Shown here: positions 1 through 10,795 of the stretch, piece after piece
Layout of the letters: each line of letters opens with the position of its first letter
Numbering within the stretch: position 1 is the stretch's first letter
The notes under the pieces: model-generated
The model's database searches: none
What the model was told of the DNA's origin: nothing
What the model saw: the letters and a program-made list of their open reading frames with translations, nothing else
Made by a program: the position numbers and the translations under genes
NCBI GenBank assembly: GCA_963828505.1
Contig: CAWHFM010000025.1
Coordinates: forward strand, 3,362 to 67,361
Reading direction: 5' to 3'
Source of the DNA: Bog-473 sp963828505
Lineage (GTDB): Bacteria > Actinomycetota > Acidimicrobiia > Acidimicrobiales > RAAP-2
DNA length: 64,000 bases

Positions 1-1195
1 CTCAGCGGGACACTCAGCTGCACCTATGGCACCGGCGATACGTCTCCACCTGGGAACTACGAAATTGAGCTGCAGCGGATTGAGCGATCCGAACTACACC
101 ATCGATTTCGTCCCCGGGACCACGATCGTGACCATGGCGCAACTCGGCGTAGAGGTGTCAGGGTCGCAGACCTGGAAAGGCAGTCCCGTCTTCTCCGCGT
201 CGGCGAGCCAGCCGCTGGTCGGTGCGTCACTCACAGGGAAGCTGACGTGCAGGACGGTCAACGGCTCACTCCCCATCACGCCCACACTGCCGGTCGGTGC
301 CTACACCTTGGTGGCGGGTTCGTGCTCCGGGGTGACGCTGGCCGGGAACGATGCCATCTACTACCAGCCCTCGTACACCTCCAACTCTGGGGACTTCATC
401 GTCCGGGGTGGGCCGCACGGGTACTGGCTCGTCGGGTCTGACGGCGGCATCTTCTCCTTCGGCTCCGCCGCGTTCTACGGCTCGACCGGCAGCCTGAAGT
501 TGCAGCGCCCGGTGGTCGGCATCACGCCGACGGCCGACAACGGCGGGTATTGGCTCGACGCATCCGACGGGGGAGTCTTCAGCTTCGGCGACGCCGGCTT
601 CTACGGCTCCATTCCCGGCCTCGGTCTCCATCCGGCCGGTTCCGGTCTGCCGAACAGTCTCAATGCACCGGTGGTGGGCATGGTCCCCACCGCGAACGGG
701 GGCGGCTACTTCATGGTCGCCTCGGACGGAGGGGTCTTCGCCTTCGGTGACGCACGGTTCGAAGGCTCGTGCCCCGGTATCGGCGGCTGTGCCGGCGCGG
801 TGGTCGCGGTCGTGCCGGACGCCACGGGGAACGGGTACTGGGTCGTGACCCAGACCGGCAACGTCTACACCTTCGGCGACGCCCCCTATTTCGGAGCGCC
901 CGGTCCCGGGACGCCGGTCACCTCCGCCGTCCGTACGTGGGACGGCCGGGGGTACTGGATCCTGCGAGCCGACGGCACGGTCGACGCCTTCGGCGACGCC
1001 GTGGGCCACAGCGGGGCGCTCGGATCTGTCGGCGGATTCAACCCGGCGTCGGCCGTCTTCACCGACTCCGACAGCGGCGGCTACTGGGTGGCCGACGCCG
1101 AAGGCGCGGTGTTCGCCTATGGTGACGCTCCGAACGACGGGTCGATGTTCGGCACCCACCTCAACGGGCCGATCATCGCCGGTACAGGTTTCTGA
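1..1195 (+). CDS. Secreted MBG-domain / six-bladed GGYW propeller protein (5' partial, frameshifted)
   Basis: The 5' end lies outside the window. An MBG-type immunoglobulin-like domain comes first: the reading GTLSC..PPGNYE in frame 1 continues in frame 2 as LSCSGLSDPNYTIDFVPGT, so one extra base in the A-run at 62-64 splits the domain. A second, shorter MBG-like stretch follows (LTGKLTC..PVGAYTLVAGSCSG). The C-terminal half has six blades of about 40 residues, each opening GYW or GYF and containing SDGGxFxFGDAxFYGS, the last near position 1080-1190. This blade type is common in Acidimicrobiia extracellular proteins and probably folds as a beta-propeller. The role is probably extracellular binding or cell-surface structure; no catalytic motif is visible. 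The stop codon is 60 bases before the next gene. Confidence 0.75.
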   Translation, partial: SAGHSAAPMAPAIRLHLGTTKLSCSGLSDPNYTIDFVPGTTIVTMAQLGVEVSGSQTWKGSPVFSASASQPLVGASLTGKLTCRTVNGSLPITPTLPVGAYTLVAGSCSGVTLAGNDAIYYQPSYTSNSGDFIVRGGPHGYWLVGSDGGIFSFGSAAFYGSTGSLKLQRPVVGITPTADNGGYWLDASDGGVFSFGDAGFYGSIPGLGLHPAGSGLPNSLNAPVVGMVPTANGGGYFMVASDGGVFAFGDARFEGSCPGIGGCAGAVVAVVPDATGNGYWVVTQTGNVYTFGDAPYFGAPGPGTPVTSAVRTWDGRGYWILRADGTVDAFGDAVGHSGALGSVGGFNPASAVFTDSDSGGYWVADAEGAVFAYGDAPNDGSMFGTHLNGPIIAGTGF

Positions 1196-1255
1196 TCCTG
1201 ATCCGCCGGGCGGCGTCGGGAACCGGGTCCCGGCCGGTTGGGCCACACTGAGTCC

Positions 1256-2916
<1,661 letters not shown>

Positions 2917-2941
<25 letters not shown>

Positions 2942-3693
2942 GTCCGAGCGAGGCGCCCCCACAGTGGCGTTGCATCCTCGAAGGGGGTGGTGCATGGAGG
3001 TCCGTCCGCCACGAGGACCCGGGGCGCGGCCACCGGGTCGGAGCTGACCTCGACCAGGCACGACGAGCGAGTCCCGTACCCGTCCAGATGAACGCAGCTC
3101 CCGGCGGTCGGGCGTTCGTCCTCGGGTGGGATCCGGTGATCGGCCAGCACGGCGCGGAAGGTGGCATTGGTCGTGGCGGCGTCGCCGGGTTCGCCGACCG
3201 AGGACAGGACGAGGTCGACCTTCGGGCTGGGAGCGCCGAGAGACCGGTTCTCCAGGGCGTAGACCCCTGGTGGCAGCGGTGTCGCCCGGGCGTCGGTGCC
3301 CGTGAAGTCGACGAAGAAGAGCGACGACCGGTCGCCGACCAGCAGCCAACAGCCGTTGTAGTCCGCCGGGTCGAACGTCTCGACGAACTGCTCGACCGCG
3401 CCTGCGGCCGTGTCGTGTCGGGTGAGCGCGACCGGCAGCGCACCCCGCGAGCGTCGCGAGCGGTCCAGCGCATCGCCGAGGGGTTGGTTCGTCAGCCCGG
3501 CGCAGACCCCGTGCTCGTTGACGGCGAGCCAGGTGCCGCCCGCCCGGAGGTCGCGACCCCCGAGGACGCGCGGCGGGCCCTCCTCGAGCACCGTCACCGC
3601 CTCGGAAGGACGGTCCAGGTACTCGTCGCGGTTCGCGCCCACGAGGAGAGGCACGCCGGGGACGACTCGCGTGGCGACGAGCAACAGGCACAT
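2917..3693 (-). CDS. NRDE (TANGO2-like) family protein
   Basis: The 258-residue protein starts MCLLLVA, as NRDE/TANGO2 proteins do (Cys at position 2), and carries the defining GANRDEYLDRPSE motif near residue 25, followed by LGGRDLRAGGTWLAVNEHG. The ATG at 3693 is preferred over an in-frame codon 36 bases upstream because family members begin with Met-Cys. The N-terminal cysteine suggests an Ntn-hydrolase-type fold. The cellular role in bacteria is unsettled; eukaryotic TANGO2 has been linked to heme and lipid handling. It is convergent with ettA and divergent from the methyltransferase at 3748, with only 54 bases between starts, so the two share a promoter region. Confidence 0.88.
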
Positions 3694-3747
3694 CGACCCG
3701 CACCATACCGAGGGGTGGCCTCGGGTCAACCGTTAGCGTCGACGTCC

Positions 3748-4335
3748 GTGACAGAGAATCCCTGGCTGGCCGGGGACGTGAGGCGCGGCGAGGGCTACGA
3801 CCGACGGTTCGAAGAGCTGGCGGCGGAGGGTGTCGACGTTCACGGCGAAGCGGACCTGGTCCACTCCTACGGTCCCGGCTCGGTGCTCGACGCCGGCTGC
3901 GGCACGGGGCGGGTGGCCATCGAGCTCAGCCGTCGTGGCCATGCCGTGGTCGGCGTCGACCTGGACCCCGGCATGCTCGACGCGGCTCGAGCCAAGTCAC
4001 CCGCCCTCACCTGGGTGGCCGGCGACCTGGCGGACCCCACCCTCGACCTCGGTCGCCGCTTCGACGTCGTGCTTATGGCGGGCAACGTGCTCGTCTTCGT
4101 GTCCCCTGGCACCGAGGGGGCCGTGATCGGGTTCGCTGCCCGCTCGCTCATCCCCGGAGGCCGGCTCGTTGCCGGCTACTCGCTGGGCGGGGGAGCGCTG
4201 GGACTCGAGCGCCACGACGAGCTGGCCGCAGCGTGCCGACTCGAGCTCGAGGATCGCTGGTCCACCTGGGACCGGGCCCCGTTCCGTCCCGGCGACTCCT
4301 ATGCGGTGAGCGTGCACCGCAAGCTCACCGCATAG
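3748..4335 (+). CDS. Class I SAM-dependent methyltransferase
   Basis: This 195-residue soluble protein has the SAM-binding motif I VLDAGCGTGRVAIEL near residue 50, an acidic residue at the end of beta-2 (VVGVDLDPGMLDAARAK), and motif II-like FDVVLMAGNV. It fits the Methyltransf_25 type. The substrate cannot be predicted. The GTG at 3748 (VTENPWLAGD) is taken as the start; the frame is open far upstream only because it runs antisense through the NRDE gene. It starts 54 bases from the divergent NRDE gene and is followed, after 114 bases, by an Lrp-type regulator. Confidence 0.85.
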   Translation: MTENPWLAGDVRRGEGYDRRFEELAAEGVDVHGEADLVHSYGPGSVLDAGCGTGRVAIELSRRGHAVVGVDLDPGMLDAARAKSPALTWVAGDLADPTLDLGRRFDVVLMAGNVLVFVSPGTEGAVIGFAARSLIPGGRLVAGYSLGGGALGLERHDELAAACRLELEDRWSTWDRAPFRPGDSYAVSVHRKLTA

Positions 4336-4449
4336 TCGGGAGCCCACCGGAGCCGCCTTTCACCGCCACGACGCAACGGATATCAGCACTTCTCCCACTG
4401 GGCCGCACTGAACGTGCGGACGAGGGCGCCTTCGTTAGGCTGCCCGCCC

Positions 4450-4932
4450 ATGGGAACAGAGGAGCTCGATCCGATCGACCACCAGATCATCGAACTGTTG
4501 TCGCACAACGCCCGCCGGACCATGGCCGACATCGGCGAGCAGGTGTCGTTGTCCGCCTCCGCCGTGACCAGGCGCATCGAGCGGCTCGAGCGGTCAGGGG
4601 TCATCGCCGGGTACACCGTGGTCGTCGACCACCGGAAAGCCGGACGCCCGATCCAGGCCTTCACCGAGGTGCGCTTCGCCGGCACCGCCGACCTCGCGGA
4701 GATTCAGGAGACGGCGGTGCAACTCCCCGAGGTCCAGGCCGTCTTTACGACGGCCGGCGATCCCGACGCCCTCGTCTGGCTCCAGGTCCCCGACGTCGAG
4801 CGGTTGGGTCAGGTCATTGAGCAACTTCGCCGCCGCGGCCGCGTCACCGGCACCAAGACCCTGATCGTGCTCGACACGTGGTCACGCCATCGCTCCTTCG
4901 AAGCGGACGGCCTCGCGTCTCGCCAGCGCTGA
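4450..4932 (+). CDS. Lrp/AsnC family transcriptional regulator
   Basis: The 160-residue protein begins with an AsnC-type winged helix (LDPIDHQIIELLSHNARRTM, then a recognition helix with SLSASAVTRRIERLE). An RAM/ligand-sensing ferredoxin-like domain follows (TEVRF near residue 70, VFTTAGDPDALVWLQV near 105). Such proteins are usually octameric and sense amino acids. The ATG at 4450 (MGTEELDPID) is chosen because the helix-turn-helix starts directly after it. The stop TGA shares its A with the ATG of the downstream lipoprotein gene, so the two are probably co-translated, which is unusual for an Lrp gene. Confidence 0.9.
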   Translation: MGTEELDPIDHQIIELLSHNARRTMADIGEQVSLSASAVTRRIERLERSGVIAGYTVVVDHRKAGRPIQAFTEVRFAGTADLAEIQETAVQLPEVQAVFTTAGDPDALVWLQVPDVERLGQVIEQLRRRGRVTGTKTLIVLDTWSRHRSFEADGLASRQR

Positions 4933-5978
4933 TGCGCCGGCGGGTACCGGCCGCCGCGGTTGCGCTCTGCCTCGTGGCCGTCTTCGCCGCCGGTTGCGCC
5001 GGGAGTCCGTCCGGCCGCGCCAGCGGGCCCCGGGCATCGACCACGACATCGACCACGACATCGACCACGACATCGACCACGAGCGGGCACACGACGCCGA
5101 CGACCGAGCCCGGGCCCGGCGGGTGGTCCCACGCCATACCGATCGCGCCCGGCACCGCGCTTTCGACGGTCTCGTGTCCGGCACGATTCGTATGCCTGGT
5201 GGGATCGGCGGCGGGGATGACCTACCACCTGGTGTTCACTCGCGTCACCGACCTTGGTTCTCCCGTTCCTGCACCGGCGCCCCAGGGATCTTCCTACTTG
5301 TCCTGTGCCAGCACGTCCTTCTGCGCTGCCGCGCCCAACCTGAACCAGGTCTCGGTCTTCAACGGATCGACCTGGCTCGCGCCGACCACGGTCCCCGGAG
5401 CCCAGGGGTTCACCGCCATCGACTGCACGGGGCCCTCGTTCTGCATCACGGTGGACGGTGAAGGGAACTCGTTCGACTACGACGGCTCGGGGTGGTCGGG
5501 CAACCTCGGTGCCTGGGGCGCGGCCAACCAGATCTCGTGCGTGTCGCCGCAGTTCTGCGTCGCGGCCGAGGGCGGCCCCTCGGTGTGGAACGGGCAGGCG
5601 TGGACCCAACCGAACGACGACGACGCAGCCGGACAGCTGAACGCGGTGTCGTGTCCCACGACCAGCTTCTGCGAGCTCGTCGACACCAGCGGCAACGTAA
5701 TCACGTGGAACGGGCAGACGTTCTCGGCCCCCGCCCCGATCGCGCCCGAGCTGCCTCAGACCGGTGACAACGCCTCCGGTCTCACCGGCGTGTCGTGCCC
5801 GACGCCGACCTTCTGCCGTGCCGTCGACTCGCTCGGCCGCGTCTTCGCCTTCGACGGGACCACATGGTCGAAGGGGACGCTGATCGACAACGGCCAGGCC
5901 CTCACCGCCATCTCGTGTCCGACCACCGATTACTGCGTCGCGGTCGACCGTTCCGGGAACGCCTTCATCTGGGGGTGA
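4932..5978 (+). CDS. Secreted lipoprotein with Cys-rich propeller-like repeats
   Basis: The 348-residue product starts MRRRVPAAAVALCLVAVFAA and has a lipobox with GC directly after it, so it should be a diacylated surface lipoprotein. Next comes a TTST linker coded by four perfect 12-base repeats (5035-5082). The rest is about seven repeats of 35-45 residues built on SCPTxxFCxAVDxxGNxxxWNG..W. Each carries two cysteines about 5-7 residues apart, probably disulfide-bonded outside the cell. This repeat class is frequent in Acidimicrobiia and other actinobacteria and resembles a beta-propeller. No enzyme motif is visible. The ATG overlaps the stop of the Lrp gene by one base. Confidence 0.82.
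   Translation: MRRRVPAAAVALCLVAVFAAGCAGSPSGRASGPRASTTTSTTTSTTTSTTSGHTTPTTEPGPGGWSHAIPIAPGTALSTVSCPARFVCLVGSAAGMTYHLVFTRVTDLGSPVPAPAPQGSSYLSCASTSFCAAAPNLNQVSVFNGSTWLAPTTVPGAQGFTAIDCTGPSFCITVDGEGNSFDYDGSGWSGNLGAWGAANQISCVSPQFCVAAEGGPSVWNGQAWTQPNDDDAAGQLNAVSCPTTSFCELVDTSGNVITWNGQTFSAPAPIAPELPQTGDNASGLTGVSCPTPTFCRAVDSLGRVFAFDGTTWSKGTLIDNGQALTAISCPTTDYCVAVDRSGNAFIWG
5035..5082 (+). repeat. Four perfect 12-bp tandem repeats coding a Thr/Ser linker
   Basis: The unit CATCGACCACGA is repeated four times without mismatch inside the lipoprotein gene. It encodes the TTS linker between the lipobox and the folded region. Such runs tend to vary in copy number by slippage, and the 12-bp unit keeps the frame. 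Confidence 0.9.
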
Positions 5979-5999
5979 CGAGCCGCGTCGGCGCGCTGC

Positions 6000-6614
6000 T
6001 CACCACGGCTCGAGCACCGGCGCCCCGCCACGCCCGATGAGCCAGCTCAGCAGAGCCGCCGGGTCGGTGCGGGACGCCAGGCGGGGCAGCTCGCGAGGCA
6101 ACCAGGCTTCGACGAGATCGTCCGGGAGCGGAATTGGCCCGAAACCCAGATCACCGTGGTGGACGACGACTTCGCGCCAGCGTGACAGCAGGGCGTCGCG
6201 CGAGCTCTCGATCACGCCGCGCGAGGAGCGCGACGGCGCGTCCCACGCGGCCGGTGGCAGCGCGGTCATCGCCTGCTCGACTGCAGCCGACGTGCGAGCG
6301 ACGTCCGCCACCAGCTCAGCCGCCGGCCGCGCTGCGCCCGCCTCAATGTCCGCCGCCCGCTGCGCCAGTCCACCCGGGTACTGGTCCCGGATCTCGCCCC
6401 TCGCCGCGCCCTCGAGGCGCCACACCACGCTGTCCGCGTTGCGCGCCAGATGCGTGATGACGTGTCCCACGCTCCACCCGGGCAGGGTGCTGGCGCTCCT
6501 GGCCCGCGCCTCGTCGAGCCCGGCGAGGTCCGCGTTCAGTGCCGACTGCGCGGCGGCACACCCGGCGACCCAGGACTCGGGCGCGCCGGACAGCGACGGT
6601 GACGGTGCGCTCAC
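6000..6614 (-). CDS. Maleylpyruvate isomerase / mycothiol-dependent (DinB-like) family protein
   Basis: The 204-residue protein has the N-terminal MDMPI pattern: a helical bundle with LPGWSVGHVITHLARNADS near residues 40-60, where the family's metal-binding His lies, and REVVVHHGDLGFG near residue 150 with further His residues. Family members include mycothiol-dependent maleylpyruvate isomerase and mycothiol S-transferases; the exact substrate is unknown. The GTG start at 6614 overlaps the stop of the PLP decarboxylase by four bases (GTGA), so translation is probably coupled. It is the downstream gene of a two-gene operon. Confidence 0.82.
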   Translation of the reverse strand: MSAPSPSLSGAPESWVAGCAAAQSALNADLAGLDEARARSASTLPGWSVGHVITHLARNADSVVWRLEGAARGEIRDQYPGGLAQRAADIEAGAARPAAELVADVARTSAAVEQAMTALPPAAWDAPSRSSRGVIESSRDALLSRWREVVVHHGDLGFGPIPLPDDLVEAWLPRELPRLASRTDPAALLSWLIGRGGAPVLEPW

Positions 6615-8005
6615 GGTTTGGGCAGGGCGGACTGCGCGTCGAGCATGTCGGCCATGACCGACCGGATGAACTCGTCGGCTTCGTCCGTTATGCCGCCGGC
6701 CACGCCACCGTAGATGGCGCCCGACGCGGGCGAGTCTTCGGCGTGGGCCTTGGCGTAGTCGACCGCAGCCTCCAGGTCGGTCGAGAACGCCGCGACCACC
6801 CCGGTCTGCGTCTGAGGCCGGGTCACGGCCATGTGGAGCGCGTTGGGGTACTGCTGGCCGTTGAAGCGCCATCCCCTCCGCCGCATGAAGTCGTTCACGT
6901 GGTAGATGTCGAACTCGTCCGAGGTGAACGAGAACAAGAAGGTGGGCCGGCCGATCAGGCGGAGCTCCGGGTGAGAGGTCACCGCGTCCTGCATGGCCCG
7001 CGACGTCTCGAAGATCTGGCGGGCGTAGTGGAGGTAGCCGGCGTGGCCGAGCTGGACCATGGCGGCCCACGTGGCGGCGATGAGACCGCCCGAGCGCGAG
7101 CCCTCCATCCCCGGTGACGTGTACTTCCCGCCGCTCCAGTCGGTGAGATAGAAGTACTGCGCGTTGCGGAGGGCCTTCGTGCGGAACGACAGCACGGACG
7201 AACCCTTGAACGCATAACCGTACTTGTGGGTGTCGGCCGAGATCGACGTGACCCCGGGCACGCGGTAGTCGAAGGGCTCTATCTCGAAGCCGAGCTCCGC
7301 GCCGAAGGGAAGGATGAAGCCGCCGAGGCAGCCGTCGACGTGCAGGCCGACGCCACGCTCGAGGGCGACGTCGGAGAGGTCCCCGATGGGGTCGATGGTG
7401 CCGTAGCCGTAGTTGCAGGCCGAACCCACCAGCGCCACGGTCTGGTCGTCGAGGTGATCGCGCACCCAGTCGACGTCGACCTGGGTCGTGGCCGGGTCGA
7501 TCGGGGCCCGGCGCAGCTCCACGCCGAACAGGTGGCAGGCCTTGTCGAAGGCCGGGTGGGCGGTCTCGGGCTTGATCAGGTTCGGGCGCGTCACTCCGCG
7601 GGTCTGCGCCGAGTGCTCCCGGTACGCCAGGACGGCGTGCATGATGCTCCCCGTCCCGCCCGTGGTGACCAGCCCACAGGGGTCGTCACCGGCGGCTGTG
7701 GCGTGCTCGCCGCCGTGCAGGCCCAGGGTCATGGCGATGATCTCGGCCTCGAACTTGGTCGCGCTCGGGCACATGTCCCGCTGGAGCACGTTGACGTGGG
7801 CGAACAGGCCGAAGGCCTCGTTCATGAAGTGGTAGTGCTCGTGGTCGCCGCAGTACATGGTGCCCGAGCACTTGCCCGTCTCCCAGAACGCGTCCTCCTC
7901 CGTGGCCATGGTGTGGAGCTGGGCCAGGACCTCCTCACGGCTCGTGCCTTCCGCCGGCAGCGAGCGGTGGATGGGGAAACGGTCGGCGTAGGGGTAGTCG
8001 CTCAA
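6611..8005 (-). CDS. Group II PLP-dependent decarboxylase / sphingosine-1-phosphate-lyase-like enzyme
   Basis: The 464-residue protein is of the DOPA/glutamate decarboxylase and S1P-lyase fold. The PLP lysine is in DTHKYGYAFKGSSV (about residue 260), which is closer to S1P lyases than to GadB. VDGCLGGF supplies the conserved Asp that contacts the pyridine nitrogen, and TTGGTGSIMHAVLA binds phosphate. The reaction is C-C bond cleavage or decarboxylation of an amino substrate; the substrate is not predictable. The ATG at 8005 (MSDYPYADRF) is preceded by an AAGGAGG-like site. It ends in a four-base overlap with the mycothiol-type isomerase. The 133 bases up to the divergent SulP gene should hold both promoters. 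Confidence 0.85.
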   Translation of the reverse strand: MSDYPYADRFPIHRSLPAEGTSREEVLAQLHTMATEEDAFWETGKCSGTMYCGDHEHYHFMNEAFGLFAHVNVLQRDMCPSATKFEAEIIAMTLGLHGGEHATAAGDDPCGLVTTGGTGSIMHAVLAYREHSAQTRGVTRPNLIKPETAHPAFDKACHLFGVELRRAPIDPATTQVDVDWVRDHLDDQTVALVGSACNYGYGTIDPIGDLSDVALERGVGLHVDGCLGGFILPFGAELGFEIEPFDYRVPGVTSISADTHKYGYAFKGSSVLSFRTKALRNAQYFYLTDWSGGKYTSPGMEGSRSGGLIAATWAAMVQLGHAGYLHYARQIFETSRAMQDAVTSHPELRLIGRPTFLFSFTSDEFDIYHVNDFMRRRGWRFNGQQYPNALHMAVTRPQTQTGVVAAFSTDLEAAVDYAKAHAEDSPASGAIYGGVAGGITDEADEFIRSVMADMLDAQSALPKP

Positions 8006-8138
8006 CCTGGAGCCTCCTTCGGGCGGATGTGGGGCGACCGAGCGGCGCCTCGGCCGCGCTCGCCGTCGCGTCCGAGACTATTCATCCCGACGCGGGCGTC
8101 GTCCGGCTGCATCGGATCGTTCCGGCAGGCATCGGATC

Positions 8139-9854
8139 ATGCCGGCGATCGGCCACCGCAAAGCCGCCATGGACGAAGATGGCGCCGTGCGGCGCCCGCC
8201 CGTGTTGACGTCGTTGCACGGCTACCGGCGCGCCTGGGCCGGCGCGGACGCCGTGGCCGGCATGACCCTGCTCGTCATCGCGGTGCCGGAGCAGTTGGCC
8301 ACCTCGCGCCTGGCCGGCATGCCCCCGGTGACCGGCTTCTACGCCTTCGTGGCCGGGACCGTGCTCTTCGCCCTCTTGGGTTCGAATCCGCAGCTCTCGG
8401 TCGGGGCCGACTCCACCATCGCCCCTCTGTTCGCCGCCGGCGTCGCCCGCTTCGCCGCGACGGGCTCGGAGCGCTACGTCGACCTCGTGTCGATTCTCGC
8501 GGTCATGGTCGGCCTCATCGTGGTCCTGGTGAGCGTCCTCAGGCTCGGGTGGGTGGCCGAGTTCCTCTCGGCTCCCATCGTGACGGGATTCCTTTCCGGC
8601 GTGGCCGTGATCATCGTGGTCCACCAGCTCCCTGAGCTCTTCGGGCTGCCGGGACCATCGGGGAGCAACGAGCACCGGATCTGGTACGTCCTGACGCATC
8701 TGGGCCAGGTCAACGGCTGGGCGCTCGGTATCGGCATCGCCGTCCTGGTCCTCATGACGGTCTGTCAGCGTGTCGACCGGCGCATCCCCGCCGCGCTGGT
8801 GGCCCTGGTCGGCTCCACTGCGTTGGTCGGCGCGCTCGACCTCACGGCGAGGGGTGTGCCCGTGCTGGGTCCCGTCACGACGGGCGCTCCCCACCTCGGA
8901 CTGACCGGGGTCTCCTGGTCGGTCATGGGCAATCTGGCCACCCTGGCTGGTGTGGTGGCCCTGGTCGTGGTGACCCAGACGGCCGCCACGACGCGGGCCT
9001 TCGCCGACCGGGGAGGCTACGACGTCGACGCCGGACGAGACTTCCTGGCCGTCGGCGCCGGGAGCGTCGCGTCCGGATTGGTGGGCTCCTTCGCCGTCGA
9101 CGCCAGCCCACCTCGGACCGGCGCCATCGCCACCGCGGGCGGTCGGACCCAGGCCGGCCCGCTCGGCGCCGCCCTCCTCGTGGTCCTGTTCATCCCGTTC
9201 GCCGACGTGCTGCACGACGTGCCGCTGGCGACGCTCGCCGCCATCCTGATCTTCGTCGCGGCCCACATCTTCGGCGGGGCGGATCTCAGGGCGATTGCTC
9301 GCTTCGACCGGATCGAATTCGCCTTGGCGGCCATGACGCTCCTCGCCGTGGTGTTCATCGGCATCGAGCAGGGCATCGCCATCGCGGTCGGCCTGGCCAT
9401 CCTCGACCACATCCGGATGAGCTCGCGCCAGCAGCTCCACCTCCTCGGGCGCGTGCGGGGCACCACCAGCTGGACCCCACTCGGCCCCGGCGTCGACGCT
9501 CAGCAGCTGCCCGGCGTCCTCGTCGTCCTCTTTGCCACGCCCCTGTGGTACGCCAACGCCGTCCACTTCCGCGAGGAGGTCGGAGCGGCCCTGCACGCCG
9601 CCGGCGCCGGCACGCGCGTCCTCGTGCTGGACACCGTCGGCATGTCCGACATCGACTACACGGGCTCGCGGGAGCTCGGTCGTGTCCTCGATGAATGCCA
9701 GCGCGACGGCATCACTGTCGGCGTGGCGCGCGCCGGTGAGAACCTGGAACGGTCGTTCGAGCGCGGCGGCCTGACCTCGCGCATCGGCGGTGACCGCTTC
9801 TATCGAACGGTCGACGAGGCCGTCACCGCGCTCGCCCCTCCGCCCCCGCCGTGA
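8139..9854 (+). CDS. SulP-family anion transporter with C-terminal STAS domain
   Basis: This 571-residue membrane protein has roughly 11-13 hydrophobic segments starting at about residue 38 (ADAVAGMTLLVIAVPEQLAT, the SulP signature) with SVGADSTIAPLF in TM3. A cytoplasmic STAS domain follows from about residue 450 (VLVVLFATPLWYANAVHF, then LDTVGMSDIDYTGSREL). SulP proteins move sulfate, bicarbonate or organic anions, usually with Na+ or H+; the substrate is not readable here. The ATG at 8139 is used; an ATG at 8169 (MDEDGAV) is an equally good alternative. Confidence 0.9.
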   Translation: MPAIGHRKAAMDEDGAVRRPPVLTSLHGYRRAWAGADAVAGMTLLVIAVPEQLATSRLAGMPPVTGFYAFVAGTVLFALLGSNPQLSVGADSTIAPLFAAGVARFAATGSERYVDLVSILAVMVGLIVVLVSVLRLGWVAEFLSAPIVTGFLSGVAVIIVVHQLPELFGLPGPSGSNEHRIWYVLTHLGQVNGWALGIGIAVLVLMTVCQRVDRRIPAALVALVGSTALVGALDLTARGVPVLGPVTTGAPHLGLTGVSWSVMGNLATLAGVVALVVVTQTAATTRAFADRGGYDVDAGRDFLAVGAGSVASGLVGSFAVDASPPRTGAIATAGGRTQAGPLGAALLVVLFIPFADVLHDVPLATLAAILIFVAAHIFGGADLRAIARFDRIEFALAAMTLLAVVFIGIEQGIAIAVGLAILDHIRMSSRQQLHLLGRVRGTTSWTPLGPGVDAQQLPGVLVVLFATPLWYANAVHFREEVGAALHAAGAGTRVLVLDTVGMSDIDYTGSRELGRVLDECQRDGITVGVARAGENLERSFERGGLTSRIGGDRFYRTVDEAVTALAPPPPP

Positions 9855-9867
9855 ACGCCCGGCCGGG

Positions 9868-10680
9868 TCATCCCACCTGTATGCGGGCGCGAACCGGACG
9901 ATGGTCGGAGCCCGCGTGCGGCAGCACCTCACCGTGCGAGGCGCGCATCGCACCGCGCACGAGGACGTGGTCGATCTGGCTGTGCGGACGCCAGGTCGGC
10001 CACGTGCGGCCGACGACCGCACGCCGCCAGCCCGGCATGAAGACGCCGACGAGTGGGCCCCACGTGTTCATGTCGCCGCACAGCACGGCGTCAGGACGCG
10101 ACTGGGTCTTGAGTCCGGCTCTGAGCTGGGCCCAGGTGCGATGCGATCCGAAGTGGAGGTGGGGCATATGCGTGCCCGCCACCGACACCGGATGCCCGTC
10201 CACCGTCACGTCGACCACGATCGCAGCTCGTTGCACCGGGTCCCGCGGCAGATGCGTGAACCGCAGCACGCGCCAGTCCTCGACGACGATCCCGGGCCGG
10301 ACGAGCACCGCGATGCCCCAAGTCCCTCGGTCGGCCTGGCGCCAGCGATCGAGCGACTGTACGTGGGCAGACGGCGGCCGAACCCCGTCGAAGTAGAGGG
10401 GGCGTTCGTTCGAGAAATAGGCCGACCGGTTCACCCACGTGTCCGGAGCCCCGGGCTGGGGACGGATCCGGCGCCCCTCGCCGAGGGCGTGGGTGAACAC
10501 GGTCGCTCCAAGCCGGCGCCCGATGCGCTCCGCCTGGCCTTCGGCCTCGCCGGTGTTGGTCCACGACTCCTGCAATACGACCACGTCGGCGTCGAGCCGT
10601 TCCACGGCTTCACCCTCGTCGTAGTGGCGGCCCCAGCCGTCGATCCCACAGTGCATGTTGAAGCTGGCGATGGTGAACAC
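9868..10680 (-). CDS. Endonuclease/exonuclease/phosphatase (EEP) superfamily protein
   Basis: The 270-residue protein carries the ordered EEP motifs: ASFNMHCG near residue 6 (metal-binding Asn), DADVVVLQES near 33 (metal-binding Glu), GTHMPH near 170, GDMNTWG near 200 (catalytic Asp/Asn), and GSDHRPVRARI at the C-terminus (catalytic His). All catalytic residues are present, so a metal-dependent phosphodiesterase or phosphomonoesterase is likely. The substrate may be nucleic acid, inositol phosphate or a lipid head group. There is no signal peptide. It begins with GTG at 10680, diverges from the aminotransferase gene, and its stop is 13 bases from the convergent SulP gene. Confidence 0.88.
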   Translation of the reverse strand: MFTIASFNMHCGIDGWGRHYDEGEAVERLDADVVVLQESWTNTGEAEGQAERIGRRLGATVFTHALGEGRRIRPQPGAPDTWVNRSAYFSNERPLYFDGVRPPSAHVQSLDRWRQADRGTWGIAVLVRPGIVVEDWRVLRFTHLPRDPVQRAAIVVDVTVDGHPVSVAGTHMPHLHFGSHRTWAQLRAGLKTQSRPDAVLCGDMNTWGPLVGVFMPGWRRAVVGRTWPTWRPHSQIDHVLVRGAMRASHGEVLPHAGSDHRPVRARIQVG

Positions 10681-10795
10681 GGTCCGCAGACGTTAGGGCG
10701 CGGCGCCCCCGTCCCGATGCCGCCCCCGACCGATGTCGCCCCCGCCCGGTATCACCGCCTCCGGTGGTTGCGCCGCCCCGGTACCATCGGCCGCC

